DNA from: Candidatus Omnitrophota bacterium
GTDB taxonomy: Bacteria > Omnitrophota > Gorgyraeia > Zapsychrales > Fredricksoniimonadaceae
Reading direction: 5' to 3'
Length of the DNA stretch: 8,378 nt
Assembly (NCBI GenBank): GCA_017987425.1
Contig: JAGNTT010000081.1
Coordinates: 1 to 8,378, forward strand
Shown here: one piece after another, positions 6,491 to 8,378 of the stretch
How the letters are laid out: each line of letters begins with the position of its first letter
How positions within the stretch are numbered: the stretch's first letter is position 1
Made by a program: the position numbers and the translations under genes
Notes under the pieces: generated by a model
Database searches by the model: none
The model's input: only the letters and a program-made list of their open reading frames with translations
What the model was told of the DNA's origin: nothing

Positions 6491-7030
6491 TCATCTGATT
6501 AAACTTAAAAATTCAGCGCGAGTCGCGGAATCGTTGCGGAAAGCACCCAGCATGCAGGAGGTTTTCATGGATGAGTTCTGCTTTTCCACACCGCGCATCA
6601 TCATACACAAATGTTTGGCCTCGATAACGACCGCAACCCCCTGAGCACCCGTGTATTTCAGGAGTGTTTCAGCGATTTGCTTGGTCAAATTTTCCTGGAC
6701 CTGCAGCCTGCGAGCAAACACATCCACGATGCGGGCGATCTTGGATAAACCGAGAATCTTCCCGTTGGGAAGATAACCGACATGACAGCGTCCGAAAAAC
6801 GGAAGCAAATGATGCTCACACAGAGAATAAATTTCAATGTCCTTAACGATGACCATTTCATCGTTATCGGAGGTAAAAATCGCGTTGTTGACGATCGTGT
6901 CCAGATTGTCCTTGTATCCTTTAGTCAGATATTCAAAGGCCTTGGCCGCGCGCAGGGGCGTTTTCTTGAGACCTTCACGATTAACATCCTCGCCGATGTA
7001 CTTGATCAGATTCGAATAATATTGTTCCAT
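6491..7030 (-). CDS. folE: GTP cyclohydrolase I
   Basis: Zinc enzyme that converts GTP to 7,8-dihydroneopterin triphosphate and formate, the entry step to folate and other pterins. The 179-residue form starts MEQYYSNLIKYIGEDVNREGL. Zinc ligands Cys71 and His74 lie in SLCEHHLLPFFG, and Cys142 in KHLCMMMRG; His73 and His140 match catalytic histidines. KILGLSKIARIVDVFARRLQVQENLT is the characteristic GTP-site segment, and the C-terminus RNDSATRAEFLSLIR is canonical and complete. The start at 7030 is fixed by AAAGGA eight bases upstream and by the promoter: an in-frame ATG at 7090 overlaps the -35 box and so lies before the transcription start. It is the first gene of the minus-strand operon. The identification is certain. 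Confidence 0.97.
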   Translation of the reverse strand: MEQYYSNLIKYIGEDVNREGLKKTPLRAAKAFEYLTKGYKDNLDTIVNNAIFTSDNDEMVIVKDIEIYSLCEHHLLPFFGRCHVGYLPNGKILGLSKIARIVDVFARRLQVQENLTKQIAETLLKYTGAQGVAVVIEAKHLCMMMRGVEKQNSSMKTSCMLGAFRNDSATRAEFLSLIR

Positions 7031-7061
7031 GATTTTTTCCTTTGTGTTTGAAGAATAGCGC

Positions 7062-7090
7062 ATCATAACATGCGTAAATTTTATTGTCAA
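7062..7090 (-). promoter_or_regulatory. Near-consensus sigma70 promoter of the folE operon
   Basis: The minus strand has a perfect -35 box TTGACA (7085-7090), a 17-base spacer and a -10 box TATGAT (7062-7067) preceded by TG one base away, so it is also an extended -10. Transcription should start near 7055, leaving a leader of about 25 bases that contains the folE Shine-Dalgarno site. A short dyad CGCAT/ATGCG (7059-7063, 7070-7074) flanks the -10 box. Confidence 0.85.
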
Positions 7091-7112
7091 AAGCGCTGCC
7101 GCAAACCTTTTG
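7088..7112. repeat. Inverted repeat between divergent promoters, candidate operator
   Basis: CAAAAG (7088-7093) and CTTTTG (7107-7112) form a perfect 6-bp dyad with a 13-base centre. One arm overlaps the folE -35 box, the other abuts the extended -10 of the plus-strand gene, so a bound regulator could affect both. Six-base arms of low complexity can arise by chance, so this is tentative. Confidence 0.3.
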
Positions 7113-7121
7113 TGTTATAAT
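7113..7121 (+). promoter_or_regulatory. Extended -10 promoter of the TMTC-like gene
   Basis: TGTTATAAT matches the extended -10 consensus (TGnTATAAT) exactly. No good -35 box lies 16-18 bases upstream, which extended -10 promoters can tolerate; TTGTCA at 7084-7089 is too far (26-base spacer). Transcription would start near 7128, giving a leader of about 30 bases before the ATG at 7158. Confidence 0.6.
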
Positions 7122-7157
7122 CCCTCGCATATAAATCGTAACCGCCGTTTATTCCAA

Positions 7158-8378
7158 ATGTCCGCAAAAACCAAGAACATACTCCTGTCTTTAATTCTTA
7201 TTGGCTTAACAGCGCTTGTTTTTCTGCCATCCCTGTTTAATCAAATCACCCACTGGGACGACCAGTTCATGCTGACGGACAACAAACTCGTCGCCAAACT
7301 GACGCCGGCCGGCATTAAAGAGATTTTCTCTTCCTTTACCAACGGCAGTTATGTGCCCCTCACTATATTGAGCTACGCCGTTGAATTTAAATTCTTCCGA
7401 TTCAATCCGCTGGCCTATCATACGACCAATTTGATACTTCACATCCTAAATGTTCTTTTAGTATTCTGGCTGCTGCGGCTCATAACAAAGGAAACGCTGG
7501 TTGCCTTTATCACCGCATTGCTTTTTGCCGTCAATCCGCTCAAAGTTGAATCAGTCGCATGGATCAGCGCCCGTAAAGACCTACTGTTTTCTTTCTTCTT
7601 CCTAAGCTCGGCAATAACTTACCTGTATTACATCCGACAGGACCGTCGCAATCCTTTGGGACATCTGGGAAGCTTTGTTCTCTTTCTTCTAAGCATTCTC
7701 GCAAAGCCCCAGGCCATGGTTCTTCCGATAGTCTTGGTTGCCCTGGATTATTTTCATGATCCCAAAACATGGAAAAAACATCTGATCTCCAAGTTTTCCT
7801 TTATCGGCGTGGCCGTCATAAGTCTGATAGTGGGACATTCGAGCCTCACGCCGTATCTCGCCGATCAAACATTTTACGGCCACTTCGGACCTCTTGATAA
7901 GCTCCTTCTGACTGTGTATTCAGTCTTTTTCTATATCGGCCAAACACTTGTGCCCATTCACATCTGCTGCCTTTATCCGTATCCATTAAAAGTCAGCGGT
8001 GTTTTTCCATGGGGCGTTTATCTTTCTCCATTTTTGCTTGGGTTTATAATTTTTCTCATCTACAGGAAATTTAAGGAAGACAATATTTTTATCTTGGCCC
8101 TTTCCTTGTTCGCGATCACTCTCGCCCTGCCCTTAACCAACATCTGGCTCGGCGGATACTTTGCCTCCGACCGCTACATGTATCTTCCAAGCATCGGATT
8201 GTTCCTGGCGCTCGTCCACTGCGCCATCCGTTACGGAAAGACAAAACTCGGGGCTTTCCGTCAATGGAATATCATTCTGCTGGTAATTTATATACTTTTT
8301 CTTTCAGTCCTGAGCTTGAGCAAATGCTTTGTCTGGCGCAACGATGTCACACTTTGGAGCGATGTCCTCGATCTTTTC
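7158..8378 (+). CDS. TMTC-like polytopic membrane glycosyltransferase (GT-C type), 3' end cut
   Basis: The first 407 codons of a multi-pass membrane protein; the frame is open to the window edge. It has about ten or eleven hydrophobic segments, at roughly 8-28, 66-80, 88-108, 112-127, 142-159, 171-200, 213-227, 247-268, 287-302, 309-326, 343-357 and 370-388, some uncertain. An acidic pair Asp34-Asp35 (THWDD) follows the first segment, as in GT-C enzymes where acidic residues of the first external loop serve catalysis. NPLAYHTTNLILHILN (83-98), VESVAWISARKDLL (130-143), LAKPQAMVLP (181-190), SDRYMYLPSIG (338-348) and CFVWRNDVTLWSD (390-402) match the bacterial relatives of eukaryotic TMTC O-mannosyltransferases. 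Such proteins usually continue into TPR repeats, so a TPR tail is expected past 8378. The donor is probably a lipid-linked sugar; the acceptor is unknown. No clear Shine-Dalgarno site precedes the ATG. Confidence 0.8.
   Translation, partial: MSAKTKNILLSLILIGLTALVFLPSLFNQITHWDDQFMLTDNKLVAKLTPAGIKEIFSSFTNGSYVPLTILSYAVEFKFFRFNPLAYHTTNLILHILNVLLVFWLLRLITKETLVAFITALLFAVNPLKVESVAWISARKDLLFSFFFLSSAITYLYYIRQDRRNPLGHLGSFVLFLLSILAKPQAMVLPIVLVALDYFHDPKTWKKHLISKFSFIGVAVISLIVGHSSLTPYLADQTFYGHFGPLDKLLLTVYSVFFYIGQTLVPIHICCLYPYPLKVSGVFPWGVYLSPFLLGFIIFLIYRKFKEDNIFILALSLFAITLALPLTNIWLGGYFASDRYMYLPSIGLFLALVHCAIRYGKTKLGAFRQWNIILLVIYILFLSVLSLSKCFVWRNDVTLWSDVLDLF

Noticed and set aside
7031..7090. Upstream in-frame ATG at 7090 as the start of folE (20 extra residues).
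   Set aside because: It overlaps the -35 box of a near-consensus promoter whose start is near 7055, so it would not be transcribed from it; the ATG at 7030 has a good Shine-Dalgarno site and fits the family.
7084..7121. TTGTCA as the -35 box of the plus-strand promoter.
   Set aside because: The distance to TATAAT is 26 bases, far above 16-18; the extended -10 explains the promoter better.
7206..7883. Several short minus-strand open frames opposite the TMTC-like gene.
   Set aside because: The plus-strand frame has clear membrane segments and conserved motifs throughout; the antisense frames are low-complexity shadows without start signals.

Overview
The window looks like ordinary bacterial chromosome: about 46-48% GC by eye, dense and co-oriented genes, Shine-Dalgarno sites before most genes, and no mobile element, RNA gene, CRISPR array or long repeat. 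The gene set and order (pterin genes, fabG-acpP-fabF, leuB-asd, then a divergent TMTC-like membrane glycosyltransferase) would fit a member of the PVC/Omnitrophota-type bacteria. That taxonomic guess rests on gene content and protein style only and is moderate to weak.

Layout. Ten genes are read leftward (minus strand) and one rightward. In the order of transcription from about 7055 down to 1 they are: folE (GTP cyclohydrolase I), a PTR1/FolM-type pteridine reductase, a FolB/FolX-family dihydroneopterin aldolase/epimerase, a short divergent folK, an fxsA-type membrane protein, fabG, acpP, fabF, leuB and asd, the last cut by the window edge. Gaps in the first five genes are -4 to +17 bases, so these are almost certainly one transcript. 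The gaps around fabG, acpP, fabF and leuB are 46-80 bases and may hold internal control elements; the clearest is a 12-bp stem-loop between acpP and fabF. On the plus strand, from 7158 to the right edge, lies a partial TMTC-like multi-pass membrane protein. The 127-base region between it and folE holds a near-consensus sigma70 promoter for the minus-strand operon, an extended -10 promoter for the plus-strand gene, and an inverted repeat between them.

How the genes work together. FolE makes 7,8-dihydroneopterin triphosphate from GTP. The FolB/FolX-like enzyme acts on dihydroneopterin or its triphosphate, and FolK activates 6-hydroxymethyl-dihydropterin for folate synthesis. The SDR carries the pteridine reductase signatures (TGxxxRxG, NNAS, and Asp in place of the catalytic Ser), so it may reduce dihydrofolate or dihydromonapterin to the tetrahydro form. 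fabG, acpP and fabF form the elongation core of type II fatty acid synthesis; fabD, fabH and plsX, often in the same cluster, are absent here. leuB and asd, a pair often adjacent in bacteria, serve leucine and aspartate-family amino acid synthesis.

The most interesting point is the pterin block. A PTR1/FolM-type reductase sits between folE and a FolX-like gene, which suggests either a DHFR-independent folate route or production of a reduced pterin cofactor such as tetrahydromonapterin. Nothing in the window proves a wholly new system.
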